Source of the DNA: Charina bottae
Lineage: Eukaryota > Chordata > Lepidosauria > Squamata > Charinaidae
NCBI GenBank assembly: GCA_023362775.1
Contig: JALMGJ010000002.1
Span: forward strand, 104,823,981-104,887,980
DNA length: 64,000 nt
Direction: 5' to 3'
Positions 23,787 to 37,446 of the stretch are shown in pieces. The notes beneath the pieces were generated by a model, which was given only the letters and a program-made list of their open reading frames with translations, made no database searches and had not been told where the DNA came from. Made by a program: the position numbers and the translations under genes. Within the stretch, counting starts at the first letter, position 1. Every line of letters starts with the position of its first letter.

Positions 23787-24841
23787 GTAAGTATAACATT
23801 TTTGTGAGGAGAAATATAGAATGCTTCACTATAAAAATCATTAATTTTCGTGGCCCCAGTCAGATGTTATCAAATGCATCAATAGATGATGTTCAATCTT
23901 CTGATACAAATACTATACTGTCTCTGACGTTGTCTGTACATCTTTGGAGTAAAATGAAAACATATCTAATTAGTCTTATTTTAGAGTTGTATCCATACAG
24001 TTATTTGATTCCTCTAAAGGAAGTATTTGCTTTAAATAAGGGTGACCCACTTTCAAGACTTTCTGGTGAATTTCCTTCTCTGTTAGCAGACCCTAGTGGA
24101 GAAAAGGATCAGGTAACACCAGATAGATGAAGGTCCAAATTTTAGTAGGATGTAACAGTGAACAAGTAACAGTGAACTAGTGCTGCTTGGCCCATGAAGC
24201 TAGGAAGAAAGCATAAAAGATCCAGGTAAGGTGTAGAAAGGGAGCCCAGCTAGATTGCTTTCTTTTTACATGCCCAGGAATGCCCAAGTAGACAATTTGC
24301 TATGTGTCAGATTCATCTGTTTACATTTACTGTTTTGCATAACTATCTGGGAACCCAGCTAGGTGACAGCACCTAGCCAATCTTGAAAACCTAAGCTGAT
24401 TTCGAATTGGTTAGTACACGGATAGAAAACTTTATCAAGAAAGTATTACGAAATCCCCAAGATGTAGTCTGGATTAGGAAATTGGTAAAACATATTGGTA
24501 GAAGGCAATGGCAAACAATTTCAATATTGTTGCCAAGAAAACTACATGGATGTGTCCATGATGTCTCCTGCTTTGAGAATCAGGATATCTGATTTTCATC
24601 CCATATTGTTATAAAAACTCTTTAAGGTAGGTTAAACAGAGAAAGGGACTGACCCACAACAAGCAGGGAACTTCATGACTGAGTGGATTTGAACCTGTGG
24701 TCCTCCAATCTTGTCCAACACAATCACAACTATATACTGTAGCTTTCCTTTTGTCAATATTTCTGCGATGAATACATATGTAGGTGCTAGTGCATTTGGG
24801 GCGAAAGATGTTTTAATACTTTTATTTTTATTTTTCATAAG
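23787..24841 (+). other. SLIT3: SLIT3 intron (short)
   Basis: A 1,055-bp intron from GTAAGT to TTCATAAG. The acceptor is AT-rich with a weak pyrimidine tract. It contains a 5S-derived SINE at about 24368-24565; nothing else is recognised. Confidence 0.9.
24368..24565 (+). mobile_element. 5S rRNA-derived SINE (old copy)
   Basis: The head matches 5S rRNA in order: GCACCTAGCC, CTAAGCTGATTTCG (box A region), then GGTTAGTACACGGATAGAAA (box C region, 5S GGTTAGTACTTGGATGGGAG). The 3' half has the squamate SINE block GAAGGCAATGGCAAACA and GCCAAGAAAACTACATGGAT. The copy at 38121 keeps the box C region more exactly. Confidence 0.75.
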
Positions 24842-24916
24842 TCGTCTACACGATAATGATATTTCAATTCTGGAAGCTACTGGAATATTCAAGAAGCTCC
24901 CTAGTCTACGAAAAAT
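24842..24916 (+). CDS. SLIT3: SLIT3 exon: D3 LRR1
   Basis: A 75-bp exon bounded by CATAAG and GTAAGT. It completes the split Leu codon and reads RLHDNDISILEATGIFKKLP, then SLRKI. EATGIFKKLP is a Slit D3 signature. It ends after two bases of an Ile codon completed at 37303. As I recall human SLIT3, this exon has the same number of codons. Confidence 0.95.
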
Positions 24917-27900
24917 GTAAGTCAAGTTTCTTTTATTTGTTAATAGAATCCTGTTGGCTCAAATATTAAAGATTCAGGCTGCATGCTTATGCATATTTAA
25001 TTGAAAATAAGTCCCATTCACACAAATTTTGATTTACAGTATGTTGTTTTTTTAGCCCAACCACTGTGTTTTCTTGAGCATGGGTTATTTTATGGATGCA
25101 GCCTACTGTGGTTTATTTAATAACTTTTTAGTTAAACAAACCATGGCTTAGTATGATCCATGAATTGATCCAGGATATGGCTACTATACGTATGAATATT
25201 TTGGTCATAGTATAAATTTATTGAACCAACCATCTGGCTTCACTAGTCACAACAGAGGGACTTTGGAGTGTCATAGGATTCAGACAAAACTGAGCTAGTA
25301 TAAAATATTGCTTATTTATTTAAATAGATGTATTTTGTGTTTCTGTTTCAGTTTACTTTACACTACATGGCCCAACCTAATTTAAAATTCTGGTATGTAA
25401 ATCTGGAGCCTTTAGATTTGGCCTGTGCAAGTTGGGTAGGTTTGGAACAGGGTGAAAGCAGGATAGTTAGTAGATTTCTGTAAGGTCTCTGATTAACCAG
25501 CTATTGTTCTTTTAGTTACCCATTCAGTTTTTTCAGGACAAATCCAATCACTCTCCAAGCAATGTGACATATGCCCTATTCCCATAGTCATAGTACTTCA
25601 GTGTAGGAAAAATTGAATGGCTGGTGTAATCATTTAACAGCTTGCTTCTTGGTAGTTTAGCAGATATGTATTGTTGTAAGAGATACTACTCCACAAAACC
25701 TAGTGGATGTTTTTAGGGATATGTGAAATGTAGGTCTGCAAGAAATTGTTTCATGTCTGCCCTTTATCTTATGCCTGCTAGGCTACATTCACATCTGAAA
25801 TGAATTTATAGTGTGTTAATATTGAGTTACCTGTGCCTCCTCCCGAATGTTAAATTTAGAGGAAACTATGTTGCTGGTATGTTTATGTATTGATGCATCT
25901 TCTGCTCTTTTTCCATGTCCACAAACAGCTAAACATCTGGCACTCAGTATTAATTTCAGGTTACACAAGGCCTGAGTTCCAAGGCTAGCTTGGATCCCTC
26001 TTCTAAATTCTAGTCTAGCTGTTGTGTCTGATACAGTTTAGTGAAGTCTGCAGAGTAATGAAACAGTTCTCATGGCTCATGTAAGTTGTCAATTTAAGAA
26101 TACAGTACATAGAATTGCAGATTTACAAAACCATGTGGGTTATTCCATTACTTTGCATATTCAACTAAATTGCATTAAGTAGAATATGTATCAGGTTATG
26201 TAACAGACCTTTAATCTTTTAAATAATGGAAATATATTTGATAATTAAGCTTCATTTCACTAATTAGTTTCAGGAAAGATTTCAGTAGCTCAGTACTTTA
26301 TGGTGCCTTTTCAGCATGTCAATTTTTAAGGAGCAGGGATAGTTGAGCAAACTAACATTATTTTTCAATACTCATACTATGCAACACCTATGTTCTCATT
26401 TACTTTTCTTTACTTTTATGTAGCTGTAAATACTCTGTTCTATTCTTGTCAGAAGATAAGAATGTAAGAGTACAGGTACAGTTCAGGCACATGTATAAAC
26501 TGAAAAAATAAATAAATAACCGAAGCAGCAAGAGTTAAAGAGTGTTGTGCAGTTGATCATAAAAGCTGTCTCAATCAGATTTATCATAGATGAATCCAAG
26601 CAGAATATGTTTTGAAATAATTGAAATTATTTTATCCTCCTTTATTTGTATGCTATTTAGTCCTATTGTAAAAGGTCCATCCTATGCTCAGTACTGTTGT
26701 ATTAAAGCCAGATTTGCTTCTTGTTTATGTCATATTTTCTTAACAATAACAAGTCAGTCTTATATTTGCAATATTTTCTTCCCATTTTATATGAAATGGA
26801 ATTGAAAGTCCAAAGAAGGTAGAACATACATTTTGAATAAATCATTCTATGTACTGAATTTATCTTTGCTTTCTCATGTATATGAAAAAGTGATTAGGTT
26901 TTTAATCCATACAAGTAGAACAACTGGTAATTGATTGAATTCTTTATTTAGAATATTTGTTAGCTTCTCTTCAGCCATGGTGCTCAGACAAACTTAGAAT
27001 TTAAAACTTAGAAATAGCATAAAATTAATCAAAAATGCACATCAAGCAATGAAATCCAGCTGTTTTAAGATTCAAGCACACAATGAACATAGAAAAAAAA
27101 AGGCACGTGCAAACAAAATTTTATTCAACTGACATGAGGAAGAAATGATTATAACACCTATTATTTATTTATAAATAATCTGAATTTCATAATGGACTCT
27201 GAGTATTGGAATTTTATAATGGACTCTACAGAGAAGCCTATCCTGGATAGGGATAACCCTTCTTCAGTTATCAAGGCTCTATACATATAGGGAAAAATTG
27301 GGAAATATTTGGAAGTTTTTGATTGTAGAGAATGCAACTTCAAGAATTCTGCCTGATTTATTTTCATTAGAGGTCATCAGGTTTCATTGCATGTTTTCAT
27401 AAGTTCCTTCCTTGTGTCACATTAAAAAGTATAATTTGCAGGCAATTTTTGGAGGGACTCTACATGGATTCATATTTCACCAAATAATTACACCAGCTTC
27501 CTTTTCTCTATGAAAACTTATGAACCTTGAAAGTCCTAAATGCTTTAGAATAAAAATATCTTAAAGAAAACCTCTTCTATTTTCCTTCCCAGATGACTTT
27601 ACTTTCCAGGTGACGTCATTGGAAGAAATACTTTTGTACTTACTCCTCTTTGATGGCTCCCCAACCTTAGAATGGTCTCTGGGGGATAAATAATTGGTGT
27701 CAACATGGCTTGCCCTTCAAGTTCAGGATAAATTTGTTTGTTTCCCCAGAATTTTAAAACTTAAAATGTAAACTTTTAAATCTATTCTGAATTGGTTTTA
27801 TACCAGTTGATCCTTTGTTTATTTGCAGGTTGAGTGTGTCACTGCATGTTTCTCTGAGTTAATGGGATATAGACAAGAAATTCCTGGTTAGCATAGAGTA

Positions 27901-28139
27901 GCATGACTATGCTTGAGATAAAACTTGCCTCTGATTGCACTTTTGGCATGCCAAACATAATGTGCCAAAACTGATAGGTACTGTCCTTATCATTATCTAA
28001 GGAATGCAACATATGGCACTGGTATGACTAAGGTTGCTGTCCATTCTACATCTTCTCTATATTACTGTGTTATGTAAAAGTCTTAATTGACCAAAGACAT
28101 GATGGGTGATAAAAGTCACAACTGTGGGCTCATCTGGTG

Positions 28140-30330
28140 GCAACAATTGCATCTGGAAGATAGGTACTTGGAATACAAGAGGAGTAAATGGTAAAAGAGT
28201 ATGAATTAACTAATGAAATGAATGATCAACATGAAGGAAAGAAAACTAGATATGATGTACTGTATATCTGTGAAACTAAGAGAAAGGGAAAGGATATAAT
28301 AGATTTGAATGAAGGTGGTCTGATCTGTTGGCCTGGAGTTGATAGATATATGCAGGGAAGTGAAGTATAGATTTAATTAAGAATAAAAGGGCTAAAATGT
28401 CTTTCATAAAGTATAGCATCATACGCTGTTCTAGGTGTATATGTGTTGATTATGTAATTTATAACCATACTCTCAGACAACTGAACTTACAATGGCTTAA
28501 CAGTATAAATAAACAATATTGTCAATAAAATACCAATTATAGAAGACAATAAAAATTAAAGCACAATTGCAGAGATAAAAATAAGATGCAAAGGATGTAG
28601 TCAAAGAGAACAAAAAAGTGGTTAAATTTAAAAAGGCAGAGAAAATGAAGAGCAATTTTCATGGAAGTAAATTTTGTTTTGGAAGTGGATGAAGAGGGCT
28701 AAACAAGGAGACTGCAGTAGAGTGTATTAAATTAAGCAAATGAAAGTGATGAAATAATTTGGGATGAAACTGAATTGAGGGAATGCAGGAATTTTGGAGA
28801 TTTGTATTAGAATGGTAGTGATATGTCACAGTGGGATTGAAACAAATGCTATACATGTGTGTAAGAAAAAAAGAGATGAAAAGGAAATGTTAAATGCTGT
28901 AAGAAAGTTTTTAAAAAATGATAAGACCACAGATGTAGATGGTATAACTGGACAAATATAAAATACAATTCAGGTTTGCTTTTGGATTGGAGCTGTGCAA
29001 CCTGTTGATGTGTATGCAACTGCATCTGCTCCTGATGATTATATAAATAAACACTTTTTGTTCCCCTATACAAAAGGAACAGTAGCAGGTGTGAATGCAA
29101 AAACTATAAGGGGCTTAATTTGTTTAGTGTTTCTGGGAAGGTGTTTGGCAGAATTCTGATGAAAAGGATATGAGAAGTGAGAATAAGCAAAATTGGGGAA
29201 GTACATTGTGGCTTTCTTTTGAGTACAGGGTATGCAGATCGTATTTTGCTCTTTAACAGGTCACTAAGAAATATATGAATATGAGAAAGAAGGTTTATTA
29301 TACATTGTTGATTCAGTGAAAGTATCAAATAATATGGGCAGGCTTGAATTATGGAATGTTTTGTGAGAGCATGGAGTTGAAGGTTGCTTGCTGAATATGA
29401 TTAAATGTTGAGCAGGGAATAGAATAAGGATGTAAGATGTCCATTTGATTATTTAATGTATTTATATATAAATGTAGAAGAAATGCTTGTGGTGGAAATA
29501 AGTGGGTTGCTTATATAAGTACATCAAGGTATATGTAGCTTTGTATGCAAAGAATTCCATGTTGAAGGCTGAGAACCTAAATGATTTTCAGCAGATGTTA
29601 GATAGATTATATATCACCATGAGAAGAGTAGATCCGAAAATTAACATATCAAGTACCAAGATTGTTGTATGCCAGAGAAAATGGAGTGAAAGATTGCCAT
29701 TTTTACCTAAATGGCAAAAAGTAGAACAAGTAGATTAATTTGTGTACTTTAGTAGTAGAATGTTTACTAGATATGGGGAAATGGGCAGAGAAATTGTTCA
29801 GACATGCAAAGCTGGGAGAAAAGTAGGGGCTAGTATGTGGTCAGTTGTAAGAATGTCAAAAGAAGCAAAAATGGCTGCGTATAAAAAAATACTGCTGCTC
29901 ATACTATGGAAGTTTGAATTGGATATTGCAGGAGAAACATCAGAGCAAGTTGGATGCAGTGGGGATGGGTTAAAATTAAGCAGTGTGCATGGTTGAACAA
30001 GAAGAGAGGGGGTCAAAAATGAATGGGTGCTGAATGAATCTGGATACAGAAGTGAGTGGCAGGTATGAAAGGAGTATGTTCAGGTGGTTTGTTCACAGAA
30101 AGAATGAATGAGAAGTGAATCACAAAACAAATAGATGAAGGAAGACATCAAGAGGAAGAAAGGGGACAACTAAGAAAGTTGTGGTTGAATAGAGTTGATG
30201 AGATTTTTAGAAAGTGATAGGTGAGAAGTTTAAAGAACAAAGGTGATATGGTGAAAGCAAGGATAGTTTGCAAGGATAGAAAGCTATGGAAAGTATAGGG
30301 AATGGTATTAGTACAAGCCAAATGTTTCCC
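28140..30330 (+). mobile_element. Degenerate RTE-like LINE, plus strand
   Basis: Fragments of an endonuclease/RT polyprotein appear in order across stops and frameshifts. The endonuclease start has IGTWNTRGVNGK with YDVLYICETKRKGKDI and GLICWPGVDRYM. An RT block near 29150-29290 reads IGEVHCGFLL and GYADRI, degenerate versions of a GCxSGxGCxDQIF motif. The C-terminal part at 29640-30000 has KINISSTKIVVCQRKWSE, EQVDxFVYFSS, and GRKVGASMWSVVRMSKEAK. This order fits RTE-type elements. No frame longer than about 84 codons survives. Confidence 0.7.
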
Positions 30331-31439
30331 TTTCTTTTCTTATTTTATCCCTGTTGGTTTTGGTTTATGATTTATTATTCCCTCTATGTTCTTTTCATAA
30401 TGTTGCTTATCCCAAAAGGGAATCATGTATACATGAAAGTATGTATGTATATATGAAGAGTTCTTTTGACTCTCAGTGTTGGGGTTTCCCCCCCCCCCTA
30501 ATTGTATTGTATATGTTTCTATAATTGAATGTATACTGCCATGGAAACCCTTGGAAGCAGTTTAGAATTTTCAAAAAATAATTACTATAGAAGTAAATGA
30601 GAAAAAAATGCTTACAAGTTAGCAGTGCAACATAGAGCCATCACAGGGCTCTCATTCTAAAATAGTCCTAACAGTGTAATACAGAAAGACTGTTTTCCAC
30701 ATACAAATGTGATAATACTAGTGGTACCAAAAGAGAGTATAGTTGGAGTAAAAGAACAAAATACTGTAGGTTAGTGTCTCAAATTCAGTAGCTGAAGTTG
30801 AAGCCACCAAAGTTATCTTGTGGGTACTAACACCCCTATGGACATCTTTGATATCCTATCTAATCTCTCAAAAATGTTAAATATTATTTTAATTTTAAAG
30901 CAAGATAAATGGAAAGCTGGCATTCTGCAAAGCAAAAACAAACCTGAAAAATTGTATTTTATTTACAAAACTGCACATGTGTGCCACACAAGCCACATCA
31001 ACATTCTTTCAAAATAAAAATGATAAGTGGTTTCTAGGTTTGGAAATATCCCACCCCTGGGGGGGGGGGAAGGCAAAGATAACCTTGGGTGTAGGGAGCA
31101 TCCTAGAAAGACTGATGGGGTAGCAGAGAACAACCTTACCAGTTCGCCTTTTTCAGCCTGGCCGCATCTATTGTGGCACCTTTTTTTTTTAAATGGGCAG
31201 GTAACCTCTCCAGGAGCCACTAGCCTGAATTTTCTCAAAATTTCATGTGCCCACTGGCCCAAACAGTTTGGGAGTTGAACCACCTCTGTAGGAAATTCAA
31301 ATGTTAAGTAAAGTCTATCAACGCTATGCTGAACATGATCATATTTTAGATATAATGATATCCTAGTATATACTGATATACTATTATAGGTATTTTCAAA
31401 CTGGCAGTGCTGCACTCTCTCCTAAAGAGCCTGGATTTA

Positions 31440-32875
31440 GCTGTGTTAGATAAATACCACCTAATCACCAACCTTACTTTTGGAGGAAGGTTGAAGAGAG
31501 AATGGTGGGCCTTCAGTTGCGTAGTGCCCTAAAGGAAGCAGATTATATGGTTACTTTTTGTTCAGGATTCAGGCCTGAGCATGTGACAGAAACTGCATTA
31601 GTTACACTGTTGGATGACCAACAATGGGACTTGAATTAGGGGAATGTGCCTCCTGTTGTCCCGTTAGATCTCTCAGTAGCATTCAAACTATTAATTGTGA
31701 TTTCTTCTTGGGATGCTGGCAAAGGTTTCTGCTCTTTCCTAAGTATACAGTTCCAATCAGTGGTAGTAGAGATCACCCATTGACCACTCCTGTGTGGGGT
31801 GCTGTCGGTTCCTTTTTTTTTCCCCTCTGCTGTTTAAGATTTACATGAAGCCATTGGGTGAGGTCATCCATTAGTTTGAGATAAGGTGCCCTTATTACCC
31901 TAATGATACTCAGATCAACATTGCTACCCTAGGCCAGGAAAGTGTTGTGAGGGAAGTTCTGACCCAATATCTGTACTGATTTGGATGGAGTGTAACAGGT
32001 TGAAGTTGAATCCCAACAAGACTGAGATTATGTTTGTCCAGAAATCATCTGGCACTCTAACTGTTCAAGTGATAACTCAGATGGGATAGCACTCCCCCAA
32101 AGGAGCAGGCCTGTGACTTGGGGGTTCTCCTAAACTTGCAGCTACCATATGAAGGCCCTGGCTAGAGAAGCCTTTGCCCAGATTTGGTTGTTGAATCAAT
32201 TGTGGCCCCTCCTGGAGAAAGAGCTCCTGGCCAGAATTACTCATGTTTTTGTTACCTTCCAGCAAGGTAGTGGCAATACACTCTACATAGTGCAGCCTCT
32301 GAAGACTATTTGGAAGCTGTAGTTGGTCCAAAATGTAGCAGTTCACATATTGGTGGGTAAAAGCTGCTACTCATGTAAAACTTGTGTTGTTGCATATTGC
32401 ATTGAATGCCAATAGACTTCCGTGTGCTGGTATTGACTTACAAAGCCCTACATGGTTTGGCACCCAGGTATGTGCAGGACTCTCTATTTCCAAAGAATCC
32501 TACCCACCCTATATGCTCCTTTTGAATAGGCATGCTATGTGTTCCTCCTCTGCTGGTGTTTTGGGGGAGAGTGAGAAATGAGTGTTTTTCTGTGATAGCA
32601 TCCATCTTTTGGAACAGCCTCTCACTGGAGATCAGGATGATGCTTTGGCTCCTAACCTCCAGGAATATTTTGAAAAGATAATTTGTGGGTTAACATTTGC
32701 TCATTGGATATCTATTTATATTCATTTTAATTTTATTACTGATATATGATTTTATATGTGATTGGTTAACTGATCATGTCGGTTTACTGAGTTATTTTAA
32801 TGTGTTCTGATTTTAAAGACTGCCAGGGACCCTTGGGAAATAAAGCAGTTTAAAACTACAGTAAATTAATAAATA
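31440..32875 (+). mobile_element. Degenerate L2-type LINE, plus strand
   Basis: Relics of an L2 reverse transcriptase occur in order: VTETALVTLLDDQQ, LDLSVAFKLL (for LDLSAAFDTID), an IYMKPLGEVIH block, YPNDTQINI (for YADDTQLYI), LNPNKTEIMFV, LGVLLN, and KALHGLAPRYVQDS read from GCCCTACATGGTTTGGCACC. The 3' end has the L2-type tail (GGGACCCTTGGGAAATAAAG, TTAATAAATA). Every motif is split by stops or frameshifts. Confidence 0.8.
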
Positions 32876-34850
32876 TTCTGTGGGCAAGGAGTGGGGAATT
32901 GGACCTGGTCCAGAGTCCAATTCCATTCCCTACTTGCCTGGGTGGACTAGATGATATTAGGAGGCAATGCTTAAGGAAGGGAAGAACTGACATCATCTAT
33001 AGAAGCACAGATGCAGGATAAGGCAGGGAACTATCGATCTACGTCTCACCTTACTGCACAGACAGCTCCTGGGTGGGTTCATCCATTGTGTGCCTTTCTC
33101 TGTAGGAGAAGGCATGTGCCCAAGAGAATACTTTCATCCAAGTGTTGGCTGCTCTCCTTATACCATATGGATGAAGGTTGCTTGTGCAGGATGAAGCCAG
33201 CACTTCCAATTTTGTCCAATTCAGAGTGGCATTAGGAGGCACAATAATCAGGGCAGGTAGTTCAGGAAGAACACCTACAAGGTTGACTGTCCTCAGTCTT
33301 ATTCACCTCATGTCTTCCCCCTTTAAAGGAGGCAGAGCTGTGCTTGCAGACATTCCCAACTCAGCCAACCAGCTCTTATTAGAGTTAGCAGAGAGAAAGC
33401 CTAAAGCTGCAGCTTTCTGGAGAAGGAAGTACCATGTTACGTGTGCCATCATGGACTTCTTTGTTCTATGGGGTTTCAAATACTGATCTTGTTCCTATGA
33501 TAAAATTAGCCTTTCATTTTTTACTATGGCAACATATGAACTTACCAATGTTTGTGAAAATTAAATACAAAGGAGACAAGTCACATTAATAAGACACCTT
33601 AAAATATGTTTGATATGCTGTAAAAGTATATATTGGCAGGCAGCATTCATTTAGAGCCTTTGTCTGTTCTGTCAATAAGTCATGTGTTTAAGCAGCACCA
33701 AAGGATTCATTGACACAATTGATTTCAGGGTCAACTGTGTCTCCTTTTAAGAAGTCCCTTGGTACAAATTTACATGATAGCTCATCATGAATACTGAAGA
33801 GCCATTAGATGCTTCCCTGTAATGAATGTGAATTACACATATCTAGAAAGAGATTGAACTCTTCCAAGGAAAGCATCACAAAAATACATTATTCTGCTAA
33901 TGACACATTGCTTTCAATCCAGCTGGCTATAAAGTTTTTTTCGGGGAGGTGAGCAGGATTTGTTTGTTTGCTTGCTTGCTTGTTTTTACAGGCAAATAAA
34001 TTTTATAGGCTTATTTAGAAAATAGCCTTGTAGTCTACATGGGCAAAGGTACATGAATTTTGAAGTAATTTTGAAGTTCAACAGTCTATGGATTTCCCAG
34101 GTTATACTTAATCTGAAAGGACAACTTTTTTCCCCTCAGAATACAGTAATAGAAGCCGATTAGGAGTTTTTTGTGGGGGGGGTTTCCCTTCTACCTTTTT
34201 GCTATGGGTATAGTGACTAGTTGTTTTAAATTCAGAATCATCTTCCTTTAAGGTAAATATGACAATTCATACTATAAATTTGCACACATCTCTTTCTTTG
34301 AAAGTGATTCAGAGAACCTGCCTATGTCTTCAAAAGGCCAAGATAGGAATAACCTTTGGGGATGTTCATTATTAGACAAAAAGGCAGGATAATTACAAAA
34401 ACAACTCTTAATGATCTTAGGATTCAGAAAGAGATGCTTAACTTCATTTTTCATCAGACAACAGTTCACACCAAATGAAAATCTTCTGTCATAAAAATCT
34501 TCCCGGGTTGTTCCTGACATTAAACATAAAGGCAAATCTTATATTATGGTTACCAATGAAATGTGTGAAGTCACTTTAAAAGAGCTCATATGATTGTGGC
34601 TGGTTTTGTGCTTTATTGTTGCCGCTGCTTTACTTCGTTATTGACGCAGATGGCAAGAAAGGTGATGGGTCACAAGCTGTGCAGTCAGGCTGTTCAGGTA
34701 ACAGGAAACAGAAAACAGGCTACCAGTTACTCATACAAGCCTAACCTCAGTCTTCCAAATTACTTTTGCCCAGCGATGACCATTGCAGTGAATAGATCTT
34801 ATATGGTATATAAACCAGAGTTATCCTGCTGACAAATTTGTCAGAGAGTA

Positions 34851-35095
34851 AGTTTGGTCTAGTGGTTAAGGCAACGGGCTAGAAACCAGGAGACTGAGAG
34901 TTCTAGTCCTGCCTTAGGCGTGAAAGCCAGCTGGGTGACCTTGGGCCAGTCACTCTCTCTCAGCCCAACTCACCTCACAGGGTTGCTGTTGTGGGGAAAA
35001 TAGGAGGAGGAAGGAGTATTAGGTACTGTATGTTTGCCGCCTTGAGTTATTTATAAAAATAATAAAGGTGGGATAAAAATTAAATAAATTAATTT
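34851..35095 (+). mobile_element. Sauria-type tRNA-derived SINE, full length
   Basis: Head TTTGGTCTAGTGGTTAAGGC (A box) and GAGTTCTAGTCC (B box), body GCTGGGTGACCTTGGGCCAG and CTCACAGGGTTG, tail CGCCTTGAGTTATTTATAAA followed by AAAGGTGGGATAAAAATTAA. This is the L2-like-tailed subtype, as at 6606 and 51821. Confidence 0.93.
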
Positions 35096-35282
35096 AAAAA
35101 ATGGTTCTTTCTTCAGCTTATAGGCTCATACTTTAAACATCACATGTCTTCTCTCACATGTTTGCCAATAAGCTTTCTTAGTACAGTTTTCTTTCTGAAA
35201 TATTCCCATCCTTTCTTTTCTATCTTTTAAGGTTTAAATTATGGGGCAAGATCTGTTTTAGCATAGCATTTAGAAATAAATA

Positions 35283-35286
<4 letters not shown>

Positions 35287-35330
<44 letters not shown>
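35287..35330. repeat. (GAT)n microsatellite
   Basis: About 15 GAT triplets. Confidence 0.95.
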
Positions 35331-35717
35331 CGACTTTATTTAGTTAAGGACAAGACCAGACTTTGTTGAAAATGACACAAAACCAGAACTGTGAGGGAGG
35401 CAACAGTCAGTTCCTGTAGGTTAAAACCACTTGATACATGGTTTTACGTCATTTTTATAAATGCATGCTTATTGTTGCATATGTTCTAGTGTTTGTTGAT
35501 TTATCTCAGACTGTAAAACAATAAAAATAATATATTAAAGTGTTGCTATAGAAGTATTTATTTACTATATCAAATTTCTAGGCCAGGGAATTTTCAAGAC
35601 TTGCATTGGCGTACAACAGGCTAAAATACAGTAAAAATGTCTAGAATATAATAAAATATTTAAAACACTATTGTGTTTTAAATATAAATACCAATATAAA
35701 TTATTGTTGTTAATAAA

Positions 35718-35750
35718 TTAGTAGTAGTAGTAATAGTAGTAGTAGTGGTA
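35718..35750. repeat. (GTA)n microsatellite, imperfect
   Basis: GTA/TAG triplets with two interruptions. Confidence 0.8.
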
Positions 35751-36048
35751 TTTGATTTAGCCAGTACATCTTTAAACAGTGTAAGTCTCTCCCTTAACCA
35801 TGATAATATAATGTCTTCTTTAGTAGGATTACAAATAAAGTAATGCAAGCTAATTTCTTTGAATGTGGAATGACTAGGAGTCTACTGTTGGAATGGAATG
35901 TAGTGGGTATGCAAAAGCAAAACAAATACAATAAAAGGATCCTAAGCATAATTTACTGAATAGCAGATAAAAACTGGGGTTAAATGTTAATAGATTTTAT
36001 GGCTTTCCTATCTGCAATCAAATTTCAGGTATCCTACTACAACTATGA

Positions 36049-36275
36049 GAGCTAGTTTGATCTAATGATTAAGGCATCAGGCTAGAAACTGGGAGACCGA
36101 GAGTTCTAGTCCCACCTTAGGCACAAAGCCAGCTGGGTGACCTTGGGCCAGTCACTCACTCTTAGCCCAAGGAAGGAGGCAATGGCAAACCACTTCTGAA
36201 ATATTGCAAAGAAAACTGCATGGATTTGTTCAGACAGTCTCCAAGAATTGGACACAAACAGATTTTAAAAAATTC
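36049..36275 (+). mobile_element. Sauria-type SINE with BovB-like tail
   Basis: Same tRNA-like head as at 34851 (GTTTGATCTAATGATTAAGG, GAGTTCTAGTCCC, GCTGGGTGACCTTGGGCCAG), but the 3' half differs: GGAAGGAGGCAATGGCAAAC, AAGAAAACTGCATGGATTTG, then CTCCAAGAATTGGACACAAA. The last block is a decayed form of the BovB-type GAGTCGGACACGA tail. One head therefore occurs with two alternative tails in this window. Confidence 0.88.
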
Positions 36276-37302
36276 TATATAGCATTTTAAAATAAAAGCA
36301 GATGTCATAATTTTTAAAAATGTGAACAAGTTGGATACTCTCCTGGCACAGTGATGCCTCATACTGCAGTTCTTCTGAAAGTGATATGCCAGAAATCATA
36401 GGAAAAATGGACAGCAATGTGATTGTTTTTAAAATATGAAATATTCAGAAGTGTGGCAAGAATTCAACATGAATGACAATTTTTGAAGCAGAAAATACTA
36501 CTGCCATGCCAAAAAAAAAAAATCCTTTTTTGTTTTTGGCAATGGGTGGTTTTTGGTTTTTTTTGTTTTTTTTTGGTCTACCAATTCTTATTCAACTTAA
36601 TGAGTGAGAATGTACTTTTGAATTTATTTCAAAGAATAAAATTTCAGAGAAATTCTCGTAGGTGGAGTATGGCATTTTTTGTGTGTAGGCAAGTAGCATG
36701 TATGAAGTATTATTATGTGGGGGGGGGGTTAATGACTTTTACTTCAACAGTACCAGTGACAACAGTTCAATGCACTGCTTCCACATTTCAGTCTGAACAA
36801 TTCAAATGCCTCAGCTGTACCTTGTGCAATCTTTTCTTCAACAAACTGTAGCCCTGCTTTGTTTTCCACCTTTCACTTAAATCCCAAAGAAGACCTTATA
36901 AGGAAACTCCACCCATGGGGCTTTTCAGATGAAGAGGTGTGGGCAGATATGGAGTCTGCAGAGTGATGGAAAGTTGTGTAACAAACATTAGCAGCAATAC
37001 AGTAGCACCTCCTGCCACTTCCATCAATAAAGGAGGCTCAAAACACCACCAAGGGAAATTAAAAATAAATTGTCAAAAAAGAAATTCCCTGAGAAAACAG
37101 AAATAGATCACAGAAGCCTCTTTCCTGGGGGAAGAAAAGTGAAATACTGCAATTCAGATTTCATCATAGCCCTGGAAATTAAATTGGTTCCATTCTTTTA
37201 GCTATTGTTCACCCCTTTGTTGCCAGTGCAAACATGCTTGTGTTTATCTTACAGAAAACATATGTTAAATAATGCTGCCTGTGAATCTGTTTCCTCTTTC
37301 AG

Positions 37303-37446
37303 AAACTTAAGTAATAACAAGATCAAAGAGATCCGTGAAGGCACTTTTGATGGGGCAGCGGGAGTGCAGGAACTGATGTTGACAGGGAATCAGCTGGAAT
37401 CTGTGCACGGACGAATGTTTAGAGGTCTCACAGGGCTCAAGACGCT
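37303..37446 (+). CDS. SLIT3: SLIT3 exon: D3 LRR2-3
   Basis: A 144-bp exon bounded by CTTTCAG and GTATGT. It completes the Ile codon and reads [20 protein letters not shown], then [19 protein letters not shown] and RGLTGLKTL. Two LRR units with LSNNKI and LTGNQL consensus positions. [12 protein letters not shown] and GLTGLKTL fit SLIT3; SLIT2 has VNEILLTSNRLE as I recall it. It ends after two bases of a Leu codon. Confidence 0.97.

Larger units (their letters stand above)
24917..37302 (+). other. SLIT3: SLIT3 intron
   Basis: A 12.4-kb intron from GTAAGT to CTTTCAG. Contents: an RTE-like relic (28140-30330), an L2 relic (31440-32875), Sauria SINEs (34851-35095, 36049-36275), GAT and GTA microsatellites, a (TTGC)n run near 33960 and homopolymer G or C runs near 30488, 31061 and 36719. 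I recognise nothing in 24920-28130, 30350-31430 or 32900-34840. Confidence 0.9.

Noticed and set aside
23540..24130. 196-codon + strand open frame overlapping a SLIT3 exon
   Set aside because: It reads the exon in the wrong frame. The SLIT3 frame is bounded by splice sites and matches the N-cap.
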